A DNA stretch of 64,000 bases from Desulfarculus baarsii DSM 2075. Lineage in GTDB: Bacteria; Desulfobacterota; Desulfarculia; Desulfarculales; Desulfarculaceae. The position numbers and the translations under genes are program-made. The stretch spans positions 2,941,501-3,005,500 of the forward strand of contig NC_014365.1 in the NCBI RefSeq assembly GCF_000143965.1, given 5' to 3'. The notes under the pieces are model-generated. The model was not told where the DNA came from and did not search any database. It was given only the letters and a program-made list of their open reading frames with translations. Of the stretch, positions 16,182 to 25,299 are shown piece by piece. The stretch's first letter is position 1. The number at the start of each line of letters is the position of its first letter.

Positions 16182-17357
16182 ATGCCGCAAACGTGCCCGC
16201 CGCCGCGCCGGCGGTTGGAGTATCTGCTGGAAAAAGTCGGCCTGGGGCCCGACGATTACCAGACAATCGCCCCGCACAAGGAGCTTTTCGCTAGCCGGGC
16301 CGAGGAGTTCGGCCGGTATTTCCTGGAGTTTTTCCTGGCCATCGACGCCACGAGCCTGGTCCTGCGCCGCCAGAGCGACCCCCAGCGCCTGGCCGCCGTG
16401 CTGGGCCATTGGTTCGGCGCACTGTTTCGCCAGGCGATGAGCCCGAGCTTTCTGGTCGAAATGTGGCAAAGCGGCGTGCGCCACGTGGAGCTCAACCTCG
16501 ACCAACGCTACGTCAACCTGGGCTACAGCGTGGCCCGTCAGTTCTGCCAGCGCATCGCCGCCGAAGGCCTGCCGCCCGGCGCGCGCGCCGGCGTGCTGGC
16601 GGTGATCGACAAACTCCTCGACGCCTGCGTGCTGGTGGCCACCGATTCTTTCATCACCTGCACCTCGCGCTGCGACAACCAGGTCATCGCCGGCATCGCC
16701 CACCAGGTGCGCAACCCCGTGACCATCATCGGCGGCAACATCAGCCGCCTGCAACGCCAGGCCCAGCGCGACAGCGGGGCCTGGCGGGCCTTTGAGACGG
16801 TCTTGGCCGAGAACCGTCGCCTGGAGCGAATGCTGGGCGATATCGCCGCCTACAGCGAGCTTTACCGGGCCGAGCCCCGGCCCGAGGCCTGCCCTCTGGA
16901 GCCCATCCTGCGTCAGGCCGCCGGCCGGCTGACCGAGCACGACCAAAGCCCCCGGCCCGAGCAATGGTTGGCGATCGAACTCGATCCGGCCCACGCCGTC
17001 GCCTTCGCCGACCGCGCCGAGATGACGCTCATGTTTTTTCATCTGCTGGAAAACGCCGCCCAGGCCAGCGACCCGGCCGAGCCCATCGTCCGCGTGGTCA
17101 GCGGCCCCGGCCCCCGGCCCGATTTTCTGCGCGTGAGCATCCAAAACAGCGGCAAATCGCCCGATCCGGCCCAGATCGACACGTTGTTCCAGCCGTTTAC
17201 CTCATCGCGGCCCATGGGCACCGGCTTTGGCCTGCCCATCGCCGCCCTGGCCGCCCGGCGTAATCTGGGCGGCCTGAGCCTGCAACCGGCCCCGCAAGGC
17301 GGCGCGCTGTGCCTGGTGGATCTGCCCACGCCCGAAGATCGGGCCATGGCTCAATGA
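16182..17357 (+). CDS. globin-coupled sensor histidine kinase
   Basis: Soluble kinase of 391 residues. Residues 10-165 look like a protoglobin-type sensor domain: helices with EEFGRYFLEFFLAIDAT, then SGVRHVELNLDQRYVNLGY with a likely heme-ligating histidine. The kinase half has the phospho-acceptor box IAGIAHQVRNPVTIIGG and an HATPase domain with FHLLENAAQAS, IQNSGKSPD and MGTGFGLPIA. It should sense oxygen or another heme ligand in the cytoplasm. AAGGAG lies eight bases before the ATG. No response regulator gene is adjacent. The kinase assignment is firm, the globin domain less so. Confidence 0.82.
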   Translation: MPQTCPPPRRRLEYLLEKVGLGPDDYQTIAPHKELFASRAEEFGRYFLEFFLAIDATSLVLRRQSDPQRLAAVLGHWFGALFRQAMSPSFLVEMWQSGVRHVELNLDQRYVNLGYSVARQFCQRIAAEGLPPGARAGVLAVIDKLLDACVLVATDSFITCTSRCDNQVIAGIAHQVRNPVTIIGGNISRLQRQAQRDSGAWRAFETVLAENRRLERMLGDIAAYSELYRAEPRPEACPLEPILRQAAGRLTEHDQSPRPEQWLAIELDPAHAVAFADRAEMTLMFFHLLENAAQASDPAEPIVRVVSGPGPRPDFLRVSIQNSGKSPDPAQIDTLFQPFTSSRPMGTGFGLPIAALAARRNLGGLSLQPAPQGGALCLVDLPTPEDRAMAQ

Positions 17358-18043
17358 TAGGTCGGGCCACCGCCGCCGGGCCGCGCGCCCGGCCAGCGCG
17401 GCCGGCCAGGCGGCAAAAAGACCCGCGCCAACACCAGCCCGGCCACGAAACCGCCGATATGGGCCATCCAGGCCACGCCCTCGGCCGAACCCAGCACCTG
17501 AAAGAAAAACCACAGGCCCAAAAATATCACCGCCGGCACGCGAATGACGCGCACGAAAAAGATCAGCCATAGCAAGATCAACACGTTGCGCCGGGGGAAA
17601 AGCGCCAAATAGCCGCCCAGGACCATGGCCACCGCGCCGCTGGCCCCGATGATCGGCACGACCTCGCCGGGGCCGCTGAGCGCCTGGGCCAGGCCCGAGA
17701 GCACCCCGCCCAGCAGATAAAAGGCCACGAAGCGCCCCCGGCCCAGGGCGTCCTCCAGGCTGGCCCCGAAGATCCACAGATAGAGCATGTTGCCGGCCAG
17801 ATGCCAGAAACCGCCGTGGACGAACTGATAGCTGAGCAGGGTCGCCAGCGGTGGCAGGGGCAGTTCGGCCGGGGCCGGGCCCAGGATGAAGGCCGGCACC
17901 GCGCCAAAGATATAATTGAAGGCCATCTCGGCCTGGCGGCTCAGGGTCAGGCAATAGAGCCAGACGCCCACGTTGACGGCGATGATGACCATGGTCGCCA
18001 GCGCCGGCCGGCGGTTGGGCGTTTCGTCGCGGATGGGGATCAA
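17351..18043 (-). CDS. rhomboid-family intramembrane serine protease
   Basis: Membrane protein of 230 residues with about six or seven hydrophobic segments. The catalytic serine lies in IIGASGAVAMVLG and the catalytic histidine in WMAHIGGFVAGL; the conserved FWHLAGNMLYLWIFG segment with its H and N residues is also present. Rhomboids cut membrane-protein substrates within the bilayer. The start is a TTG at 18043 with GGAGG at proper spacing. The C-terminus is Pro/Gly-rich, and the stop overlaps the convergent globin-kinase gene by 7 bp. Confidence 0.93.
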   Translation of the reverse strand: MIPIRDETPNRRPALATMVIIAVNVGVWLYCLTLSRQAEMAFNYIFGAVPAFILGPAPAELPLPPLATLLSYQFVHGGFWHLAGNMLYLWIFGASLEDALGRGRFVAFYLLGGVLSGLAQALSGPGEVVPIIGASGAVAMVLGGYLALFPRRNVLILLWLIFFVRVIRVPAVIFLGLWFFFQVLGSAEGVAWMAHIGGFVAGLVLARVFLPPGRPRWPGARPGGGGPTYH

Positions 18044-18163
18044 TGGGCCGCCTCCGAATGGTGACGAGTCGACGCGAGTCCGCCGGTCGGGCGAAGGCCC
18101 TTGCGCCGCGGCCGGGGGCGGTATATTTGTTTTAGGTTACATCCAAACCCCCTGGGATGCGAA

Positions 18164-19507
18164 ATGCATAGTGCCGACCAACGCCTGAAGGCCCACATCG
18201 CCACCTTCGGCTGCCAGATGAACGAATACGATTCGGCGCGCATGGCCCGGATGCTGGGCCAGATGGGCTATATCGCCGAGGCCGACCCGCAAAAGGCCGA
18301 CCTGGTGATTTTCAACACCTGTAGCGTGCGCGACAAGGCCGAGCAAAAGCTCTATTCGGCCCTGGGGCCCCTGGTCAAAATCAAGCGCCAGCGCGATCTG
18401 ATCATCGGCGTGACCGGCTGCGTGGCCCAGCAGGAGGGCCGGCGGCTGTTGCGGCGGGTGGCCCACCTGGATTTTGTTTTGGGCACGGCCCAGATCGACA
18501 AGCTGCCCGAGTTGGTCCACGACGCGGCCAAGGGCCTGCGCCGCGCCGAACTGAGCCTCAAGCGCGCCAGCGAGCCGGCGCCCATCGTCCTGCCGCCCCA
18601 GGTGGGGCTTTCGGCCAACGTGACGGTGATGCGCGGTTGCGACAACTTTTGCAGCTATTGCGTGGTACCATATGTCAGGGGCCGCGAACAGAGCCGGCCA
18701 GCCGATCAGGTGCTGGAGGAGATCGCCGCGCTGGTGGCCGCCGGCGCGCGAGAGGTCGTCCTGCTGGGCCAGAACGTCGACTCCTACCGCGATCCGGGGC
18801 GGGGGATCGGCTTCGCGGAGCTGCTGCGCCTGGCCGCCGGCGTCGAGGGCCTGTGGCGGGTGCGCTTTCTGACCAGCCACCCCAAGGATCTCTCGCCGGA
18901 GCTGATCGAGACCCTGGCCGCCGAACCCAAGGTAATGGAGCAGATGCACCTGCCCATCCAGTCGGGCGACGACAGCGTGCTGGCGGCCATGAACCGGGGC
19001 TACACGACCGGGCAATACCTGGCCAAGGTCGAGGCCTTGCGCCGGGCCGCGCCGGAGGTGACCCTGGGCGGCGACATCATCGTGGGCTTTCCCGGCGAAA
19101 GCGCGGACGCCTTCGCGCGGACGCTGGAGTTGGTCGAACGGGTGGGCTACGACACGCTGTTTTGCTTCATCTACTCCGACCGGCCCTTCACCAAGGCCAG
19201 CCGCATGACCGGCAAGATCGATCAAGATGTCAAGGCCAGCCGGGTCAATCAGCTTTTGGAGCTGCACCGTCGCCTGGGCCGGGAGCGCAACCGGGCGCGG
19301 GTGGGCACGATCCGCGAGGTGCTGGTGGAAGGGCCGGCCAAAAAGGGCCAGGGCATGCTGGCCGGCCGCGATCGCGGGGGCCTGGCGGTGAATTTCGCCG
19401 GCGAGGCCGCGCTCGTCGGCACGATCCAACGGGTGTTGGTCACCCAGGGCCTGACCAACTCGCTCATCGGCAGGCTGGCCGGCCAGCCGGAAGGGGGCAA
19501 TCGATGA
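18164..19507 (+). CDS. miaB: tRNA-2-methylthio-N6-dimethylallyladenosine synthase
   Basis: Radical-SAM methylthiotransferase of 447 residues that modifies A37 of tRNAs. The N-terminal domain has its three cluster cysteines in FGCQMN, NTCSVRDKAEQK and TGCVAQQ. The radical-SAM motif CDNFCSYCVVPYVRGRE follows, and a C-terminal TRAM domain (residues about 375-440) ends the protein. The VRDKAEQK signature separates MiaB from MtaB and RimO. The ATG at 18164 gives the normal length; the ribosome binding site is weak. The stop overlaps the next start (ATGA). Confidence 0.96.
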   Translation: MHSADQRLKAHIATFGCQMNEYDSARMARMLGQMGYIAEADPQKADLVIFNTCSVRDKAEQKLYSALGPLVKIKRQRDLIIGVTGCVAQQEGRRLLRRVAHLDFVLGTAQIDKLPELVHDAAKGLRRAELSLKRASEPAPIVLPPQVGLSANVTVMRGCDNFCSYCVVPYVRGREQSRPADQVLEEIAALVAAGAREVVLLGQNVDSYRDPGRGIGFAELLRLAAGVEGLWRVRFLTSHPKDLSPELIETLAAEPKVMEQMHLPIQSGDDSVLAAMNRGYTTGQYLAKVEALRRAAPEVTLGGDIIVGFPGESADAFARTLELVERVGYDTLFCFIYSDRPFTKASRMTGKIDQDVKASRVNQLLELHRRLGRERNRARVGTIREVLVEGPAKKGQGMLAGRDRGGLAVNFAGEAALVGTIQRVLVTQGLTNSLIGRLAGQPEGGNR

Positions 19508-19989
19508 TTCGCATGACCGTACAGGGGTTGACCCTGGATCCGGGCACCAACTCGCCTATCCTCATCCTCAAAAGCGCCGACGGGGCTCAGACCCTGCCCA
19601 TCTGGATCGGCCTGATGGAGGCCACGGCCATCGCCAGCGAGCTTGAGCAGATTCATTTTTCGCGGCCCATGACCCACGATCTGCTGAAAAACCTCATCGA
19701 CGGCCTGGGCCACAGCGTGGTCAAGGTCGAGGTGGTCGACCTGCGCGACAACACTTTCTATGCCCTGATCCACCTGCTGGGGCCGGGCGGCGAGTTTTCC
19801 ATGGACTGCCGGCCCAGCGACGCCATCGCCCTGGGCCTGCGCGCCGGCGCGCCCATTTACGTGGCCGAGGGCGTCATCGCCGAGGCCGCGCCCAAGACCA
19901 GCGCCGAGATGGCCAGCACTTCCGACGACAAATGGAAAGACATCCTCGAGCGGATGAAACCCGAGGATTTCGGCAAATACAAGATGTGA
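19504..19989 (+). CDS. bifunctional nuclease family protein (DUF151)
   Basis: Protein of 161 residues of the bifunctional nuclease (BFN) family, whose plant founder has DNase and RNase activity; the bacterial role is not established. The family signatures PILILKSADGAQTLPIWIG, the RPMTHDLLKNLI segment and CRPSDAIALGLR are all present. The ATG overlaps the miaB stop, so the two genes are translationally coupled, which hints at a shared link to tRNA or RNA handling. The C-terminal 40 residues are charged and possibly flexible. Confidence 0.93.
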   Translation: MIRMTVQGLTLDPGTNSPILILKSADGAQTLPIWIGLMEATAIASELEQIHFSRPMTHDLLKNLIDGLGHSVVKVEVVDLRDNTFYALIHLLGPGGEFSMDCRPSDAIALGLRAGAPIYVAEGVIAEAAPKTSAEMASTSDDKWKDILERMKPEDFGKYKM

Positions 19990-20011
19990 GCGCCAGCGAA
20001 AGGCCCTTGCC

Positions 20012-20671
20012 GTGATCGATCTGCACAACCACACCCTCTTCAGCGACGGCGCGCTGGTGCCGGCCGAACTGATCCAGCGCCACCACGCCCTGGGCAACCG
20101 GGCCGTGGCCATCACCGACCACGTCGACCCCAGCAACATCGACCTGGTCCTGCCCCGCGTGATCACCGCCTGCCAGCAGCTCAACCGCCACAACCGCGTC
20201 CAGGCCCTGGCCGGCGTGGAGTTGACCCACGTGCCGCCGGCCCTGATCGGGCCGATGATCCGCCAGGCCCGCGACATGGGGGCCCAGATCGTGGTCGTCC
20301 ATGGCCAGACCATCGTCGAGCCCGTGCCGCCGGGCACCAATCTGGCCGCCATCCAGGCCGGGGCCGACATCCTGGCCCATCCGGGCCTGCTCACCGCCGA
20401 GGAGGCCGCCCTGGCCGCCGCCCGCGGCGTGGCCCTGGAGATCAGCGCCCGCAAAGGCCACTGCCTGACCAATGGCCACGTGGCCCGCCTGGCCCTGGCC
20501 CACGGCGCGGCCCTGGTCATCAACACCGACGGCCACGCCCCCGGCGACCTGATCGACCGCGCCCGGGCCCGTCAGGTCGGTCTGGGCGCGGGGCTGGACG
20601 AGGCCCAGGTCCAGACCGCCTTTGAAAACGCGGCGCGCATCGCCACCCGGGCCGGCCTGATTCTGGCCTGA
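20012..20671 (+). CDS. histidinol-phosphatase-like PHP-domain phosphoesterase
   Basis: PHP-fold metal-dependent phosphoesterase of 219 residues. The metal-binding motifs are DLHNHTLFSDG at residues 3-13, ITDHVD, the middle histidine in VVVHGQT, and the C-terminal NTDGHAPGD. It starts at GTG 20012, 22 bp after the nuclease gene, and probably belongs to the miaB operon. The group has been linked with histidinol phosphate or similar phosphate esters, but its substrate here is not determined. Confidence 0.88.
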   Translation: MIDLHNHTLFSDGALVPAELIQRHHALGNRAVAITDHVDPSNIDLVLPRVITACQQLNRHNRVQALAGVELTHVPPALIGPMIRQARDMGAQIVVVHGQTIVEPVPPGTNLAAIQAGADILAHPGLLTAEEAALAAARGVALEISARKGHCLTNGHVARLALAHGAALVINTDGHAPGDLIDRARARQVGLGAGLDEAQVQTAFENAARIATRAGLILA

Positions 20672-20687
20672 AGGCCGGCCGCCGCCC

Positions 20688-21542
20688 ATGGACCGCGCCA
20701 AAACCCTGCAAGCCATCGCCACGGCCCTGGACGCCGGTCCAACGGCCGCCCTGGCCGCCTGCGCCGAAGCGTTGATGCGGCTGCGGCCCATGGCCGCCGA
20801 CGGAGCCCAGCGCCTGTGCCGGCCGCTGCTGGCCGCCGGCCTGGGCGCGGCCGCCCTGCTGGAGCGCCTGGAATCCCTGGCCGTCCGCCAGGCCTGCCTG
20901 GGCTGCGCCACCTGCTGCCAGGCGTCCAGCCCCACACTGTATCTGGCCGATCTGGCCCTGCTGGGCCCCGATGGTCCGGGACGCGGGCACTTCTACACCC
21001 TGCGCGCCGGCGAGATGGTCAGCTCGGCGCGACTGGGGAGCCGGCAGGCCCTGGTTGCCGAACTGATCAAAATCCGCGAGGCCCCCGGCGGTGGCTGCGT
21101 TTTTCTGGAGCCCGGCGGCGGCTGCGCCATCTACGACCGGCGGCCGTTGCAGTGCCGCAACCTGGAGTGCTGGTCGGGCCGCGACGCCAGCACCCTGGCC
21201 CTCAAGCCGCGCCTTGGCCGGGCCGAGATCCTCTGCGACGACGACACAGCCCTGACCCTGGCCGCCGAATACGACGTCAAGCTGCCCGCCGCCGAGTTGA
21301 CCCAGGCCCTGGAACAAGCCAAGGCCGGCTCGCAGGTCGCCGCGGCCGCGGCCCTGCAAATGATCGAACTGGACCACCGCCTGCGCGGGGCCATCAGTCG
21401 GCGCTACGGCTACGACGCCCCGGCCCTGGAGCTGATCATCGGCCGCGCGGCCCAGGTCGTGGCCCGCGCCCACGGCCTGGCCCTGGGCCTGGACCGCCTG
21501 GGCCGGCCCAGGCTGGAGAGGCTGCATTTCGGGCCGGCCTGA
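20688..21542 (+). CDS. YkgJ-type cysteine cluster protein
   Basis: Protein of 284 residues. The first 75 residues are a helical Ala/Leu-rich extension. The YkgJ-type cysteine cluster follows with CLGCATCCQASSPTLY, then GGGCVFLEPGGGCAIYDRRP and LQCRNLECW. Such proteins probably coordinate zinc or an iron-sulfur cluster and are of unknown function. The C-terminal 100 residues are helical. It follows the PHP gene by 16 bp and is likely the last gene of the miaB operon. Confidence 0.85.
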   Translation: MDRAKTLQAIATALDAGPTAALAACAEALMRLRPMAADGAQRLCRPLLAAGLGAAALLERLESLAVRQACLGCATCCQASSPTLYLADLALLGPDGPGRGHFYTLRAGEMVSSARLGSRQALVAELIKIREAPGGGCVFLEPGGGCAIYDRRPLQCRNLECWSGRDASTLALKPRLGRAEILCDDDTALTLAAEYDVKLPAAELTQALEQAKAGSQVAAAAALQMIELDHRLRGAISRRYGYDAPALELIIGRAAQVVARAHGLALGLDRLGRPRLERLHFGPA

Positions 21543-21664
21543 GCAATTGTTGCCGGCAAGCGCTGCCCAGCTCCCGCCGGCCGGCCGACTCCGCCACGGG
21601 GCGTCATTTGCATTTTTCTTGAATCTTCGGCATATTGCCCGACCACGCCGCGCCACCATGCGGC

Positions 21665-21679
21665 TGGCACCTCTTTTGC
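21665..21679 (+). promoter_or_regulatory. sigma-54 (RpoN) promoter of flgL
   Basis: TGGCAC at 21665-21670 and TTGC at 21676-21679 form the -24/-12 elements. The invariant GG and GC are separated by exactly 10 bp. Transcription should start near 21691, which leaves a short leader to the flgL ATG at 21717. Class-III style sigma-54 control of hook-associated genes is known in many flagellated Proteobacteria. Confidence 0.75.
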
Positions 21680-21716
21680 TTCACCATGGTCGATCCCTTG
21701 GCCATGGAGCAAAAAG

Positions 21717-24170
21717 ATGCGCACGTCCAACGCCAATCAATATCGTTTGATCAGCAGTGACCTCTCCAACCTGCTGGCGGCCCAATACAAGCTGCAAAAG
21801 CAGGTGCTCACCGGCCAGGTGGGCACCACGCCCTCGGAGCAGGGCGGCGCGTCCAACGCCATCATGCGCACCAATCTGCAAATGGACTTGATCAGCCAGT
21901 ATCGCGTCAACCTGGAGTCGGCCGACTCGTGGCTGACGTCATCGGAAACGGCCATGCAGAACATGGTCAATATCCTCACCCAGGCCAAGACCGTGGCCGA
22001 AAAGATGTCCACCGGCACCCAGCAATCGCTGGAGCAGCAGACCGCCGCCGAGGAAGTGAGCAATATTTTCGCCCAGTTGGTCACCCTGAGCAACACCAAG
22101 GTCAACGGGCTCTATATCTTCGGCGGCACCTCCACCAACTCGCGGCCGGTGATCACCGCCCTGGCCGCGGCCGGGCCGTCCAGCCTGACCAGGACCGTCG
22201 CCGCCGGCCACGACTCCACCGCCGACGTGGTGGCCAACCCCCTGACCAGCGGGGCCTACGCCTTCCAGATCGGCCGCAACAGCGTCGGAACGTCGTCGAC
22301 GATCACCATCTCGGCCAACAACACCCTGGGCGAGACGGGCATCGTCCCGCCGCTGAGTTTCGACGCCGGCGCGGCCAACTGGATCACCACCCAGACCGCC
22401 CAGGACTATCAGGCCCAGTTACTGACCCTGCGCTACGCCTTCGCCTCGTCTTCCAGCGAGGTCTCGGCGCGCATCGGCGAGACGTTTTCGTGGACGGGCG
22501 ACAGCGCCGCCGGCGAGCAGACGTTTCATTCCTACGCCAAGGTTTCTTTCAGCGGCGCGGGCACGGCCACCATCGACATCGACGGCGCGCCGACCTACAC
22601 CGCCGATTCGGCCCAAGAGCTGGTCGAGGCGGTCAACGCCTCTGGCGGCGACTACTTTGCCTGGGCCGAAGGCGACGACGTCTATTTCATGATCAAGGAC
22701 GGCGTGGCCCCAGGCACGGTGCACGAGGTCTCGGCCAGTGGCGGGCCCGTCAGCGTCAGCTACCCCACCCTGGACGACCTGACCGACCAGATCAACAACG
22801 GCAACCAGGCCACGGGCATGGTCAGCATCGACAACGCCAGCCTGCCCGGCCTGGACGACACCATCACCCTGGGTGACCATCGCTGGACATGGTCGGAGAT
22901 AACCGGCGGCTCGCTGCCCGCCGACGCCGACGGCTACGCCAGCGCCCTGGCCAGTTGGGTCTCGGCCCACACCGACGAGTATTCGGCCACGGCCACCACC
23001 GGCGCGGCCAGCGCCGGCGCCTCGGTGATCATCACCGCCAGGGCCGCCGGCGACGCCGGCAACGTGGAGCTCAGCGGAACCAACGTCATCACCTCCGGCG
23101 CGCTGATGGGCGGCGTGCAAGGCTCCAGCCCCGTGGCCACCGGCAGCCTCTACGCCGCCGGCGAAAGCGACTACAAGTACGAAACGACCCTCAAGTGCAC
23201 CGTCCTGGAAGCCGACGCCGACAATCTCACCGTGCGCATGCGTTGGTACGACGACGAGGGCGCCTTGCATCAGCAAGACCTGACCATGCCCGCCGCCGGC
23301 GAGGACAACGGCGTGGCCATCCCCGGCCTGGACGGCGTCACCCTTTACCGTGACGACCTCGTCTTCCAGGAGGGGACGGAGCTTTCCATCAAGCTGGGCC
23401 ACTATCAGGGCAACGAAGAGGATATCGCCGTCAGCTTCAGCAGCAACACGCACATGCGCTACAACTGGAACGCCAGCCAACTGCTGGGCGACAGCCTCAC
23501 CGTCGACCTGTACGGCGAAACGGCCAAGCGGGCCACCGGCGGCGGCAGCGGCGACATCAACCTGATGGGGGCCTATCGCGGGCTCTACAGCCAGCAGTTC
23601 GATTTCGACGTGGTCGACGGCGGCCAGGTGCCCGGCGACGAGGTCACCGTGCGCGTGCGCTGGACCGACCAGAACGGCAACGAACACGAGGAGTTGATGA
23701 CCTTCGACGGCGCCGGGCCGGAAAACGCCCAGGCCATCCCCGGCGCCGACGGGGCCCAATTCTATCTCGACAGCGGAACCTACGTGGTCGACGACTCTTT
23801 CACCTACACCGTGGAAAAGAGCACCGTCCAGTTGATGGACATGTTCGTCATGTGGGAGGAGGCCCTGGCCAGCGGCGATCAGGAGTACGCCCAGACCGTC
23901 AGCCAGCAGGCCCTGGACGTGTTGACGGCGGCCATGGAGCAGATTCTGGATTACGTCGCCGACTCGGGCGCGCGCCAAGACCGCATCGCCGTGCGCGGGG
24001 CGGTCATGGACGACCAGGAGCTCTATCACATCGGCGTGCTGGAAGACCTCGACGGCGTGGACACGACCCAGGCCTTCATAGATCTGAGCATGCTGCAGAC
24101 GGCCTACAACACCAGCCTCAAGGTCACTTCGACCATCTCTGAGATGTATCTGGTCAACTACATCAGCTAG
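21717..24170 (+). CDS. flgL: flagellar hook-associated protein 3 (hook-filament junction), enlarged
   Basis: FlgL caps the hook and joins it to the filament. Residues 1-150 are the flagellin-like N-terminal helices, with ISSDLSNLLAAQYKLQKQ, AIMRTNLQMDLISQY and NTKVNGLYIFGGT. Residues 700-817 are the matching C-terminal helices, ending in TSTISEMYLVNYIS. At 817 residues it is far longer than the 300-400 usual for FlgL. The extra 550 residues are beta-rich and Gly/Asp/Thr-rich, with two similar stretches (LTVRMRWYDDEG near 505 and VTVRVRWTDQNG near 645), which suggests repeated surface domains. No other flagellar structural gene is adjacent. Confidence 0.9.
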   Translation: MRTSNANQYRLISSDLSNLLAAQYKLQKQVLTGQVGTTPSEQGGASNAIMRTNLQMDLISQYRVNLESADSWLTSSETAMQNMVNILTQAKTVAEKMSTGTQQSLEQQTAAEEVSNIFAQLVTLSNTKVNGLYIFGGTSTNSRPVITALAAAGPSSLTRTVAAGHDSTADVVANPLTSGAYAFQIGRNSVGTSSTITISANNTLGETGIVPPLSFDAGAANWITTQTAQDYQAQLLTLRYAFASSSSEVSARIGETFSWTGDSAAGEQTFHSYAKVSFSGAGTATIDIDGAPTYTADSAQELVEAVNASGGDYFAWAEGDDVYFMIKDGVAPGTVHEVSASGGPVSVSYPTLDDLTDQINNGNQATGMVSIDNASLPGLDDTITLGDHRWTWSEITGGSLPADADGYASALASWVSAHTDEYSATATTGAASAGASVIITARAAGDAGNVELSGTNVITSGALMGGVQGSSPVATGSLYAAGESDYKYETTLKCTVLEADADNLTVRMRWYDDEGALHQQDLTMPAAGEDNGVAIPGLDGVTLYRDDLVFQEGTELSIKLGHYQGNEEDIAVSFSSNTHMRYNWNASQLLGDSLTVDLYGETAKRATGGGSGDINLMGAYRGLYSQQFDFDVVDGGQVPGDEVTVRVRWTDQNGNEHEELMTFDGAGPENAQAIPGADGAQFYLDSGTYVVDDSFTYTVEKSTVQLMDMFVMWEEALASGDQEYAQTVSQQALDVLTAAMEQILDYVADSGARQDRIAVRGAVMDDQELYHIGVLEDLDGVDTTQAFIDLSMLQTAYNTSLKVTSTISEMYLVNYIS

Positions 24171-24178
24171 CGGCGGGC

Positions 24179-25105
24179 CTAATCCAGGCGCGCCGTGGGC
24201 CGATGGGCCAACAGAAAGGCGACCCCACCGAGCCGGCCATCGGCGAAGGCGCGGTAGTCCTGCGGCGCGGCCTCGATGACCAGGCGACGCACCCGGGGCA
24301 TGGCATGGGGGTCGTTCTCGGCCGGCGCTTCGTCCAGGATCACCAGCACCAGCATCCGCACCTCGGGCAGGGCGGCCAGATCCTCACCCATGGCCACGGC
24401 CATGGGCAAGGCCGCCGACGCCAACACCTGGCCTTCGACCGGGGCCACGTCCAGGCCGATCCAGGCCGGACGTCGCCAGCGCATGATCACGCTGAGCCGG
24501 CCATCGGCGAAGCCGAACGACGGCGCGGCCATGTCGCAGCCCATCAACGGCGCGACTCGCTGATATTTATCAAAAAAACGCCTCAAGCCCGCGCGCAGGG
24601 GGTCGTCCTTGGGCCGCGAGACGATCTCGGGCGGCAGGATCGAGTCGACTCCGCGCAACTGCACGTCCTGCATGGCCGGCAAAAGCCGGGCCGGGCGAGA
24701 GAGCTTCAGCACGTCTTCGTCGGCCACCTGGCGGCCCTGGTTGACTTCGTCGATCTCGCCGCCGCCGGGCAGGAAGCCCTGGGCGGTGACCACGTAGCGC
24801 AGGCGCGTGGCCATGGTGGTGACCACGTCGCCGCCGTGCGCGGTGACCTTGCGCTTGGTCGTCTCGGGCAGCCAGCGCAGGCGCAGTTCGCCGTCGATGT
24901 CGGTGACGTAGGGCGGCTGTTTCTCGGCCTGGCCGCGCATGGGCGTGATGACGATCTGGGCCCCTTCCAGGGGCATGCCGTCGCCGTCGAGCACGCGGAT
25001 GACCACTTCCTGGAACAACGGCTCGCCCTTGGCCCAAACCGCCTGGCCAGGCTGCAGCAGGCAGATGGCCGCCAAAATCAAAACGCCCGCCCTGAAAACG
25101 CCCAT
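24179..25105 (-). CDS. exported protein with a carboxypeptidase-regulatory-like domain
   Basis: Protein of 308 residues with a signal peptide ending AVWAKG. Residues 33-120 resemble an Ig-like carboxypeptidase-regulatory domain: VVIRVLDGDGMPLEGAQIVI, then YVTDIDGELRLRW. The C-terminal half is of unknown type. GGGGAGG precedes the ATG. It is convergent with flgL (8 bp between stops) and has no obvious operon partner. A structural role in the periplasm or outer membrane is a guess. Confidence 0.72.
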   Translation of the reverse strand: MGVFRAGVLILAAICLLQPGQAVWAKGEPLFQEVVIRVLDGDGMPLEGAQIVITPMRGQAEKQPPYVTDIDGELRLRWLPETTKRKVTAHGGDVVTTMATRLRYVVTAQGFLPGGGEIDEVNQGRQVADEDVLKLSRPARLLPAMQDVQLRGVDSILPPEIVSRPKDDPLRAGLRRFFDKYQRVAPLMGCDMAAPSFGFADGRLSVIMRWRRPAWIGLDVAPVEGQVLASAALPMAVAMGEDLAALPEVRMLVLVILDEAPAENDPHAMPRVRRLVIEAAPQDYRAFADGRLGGVAFLLAHRPTARLD

Positions 25106-25299
25106 GAATCCTCCCCGCTCAATGCGCGCGGCCCGCCCGCGCCGACGATATCATTGTAACATTGTATTGCCTGGGCCGCCGACGTCAAGGCCGCTTTGAC
25201 GCCGGCCGATTGACTTGACGCCGGGGGCGTGTTAGTTTTCCTCTGCCGAGTTGGGCCCCGAAGCCACGATCAACGCCGAACTTTTTGGAGCAGGCCGAC

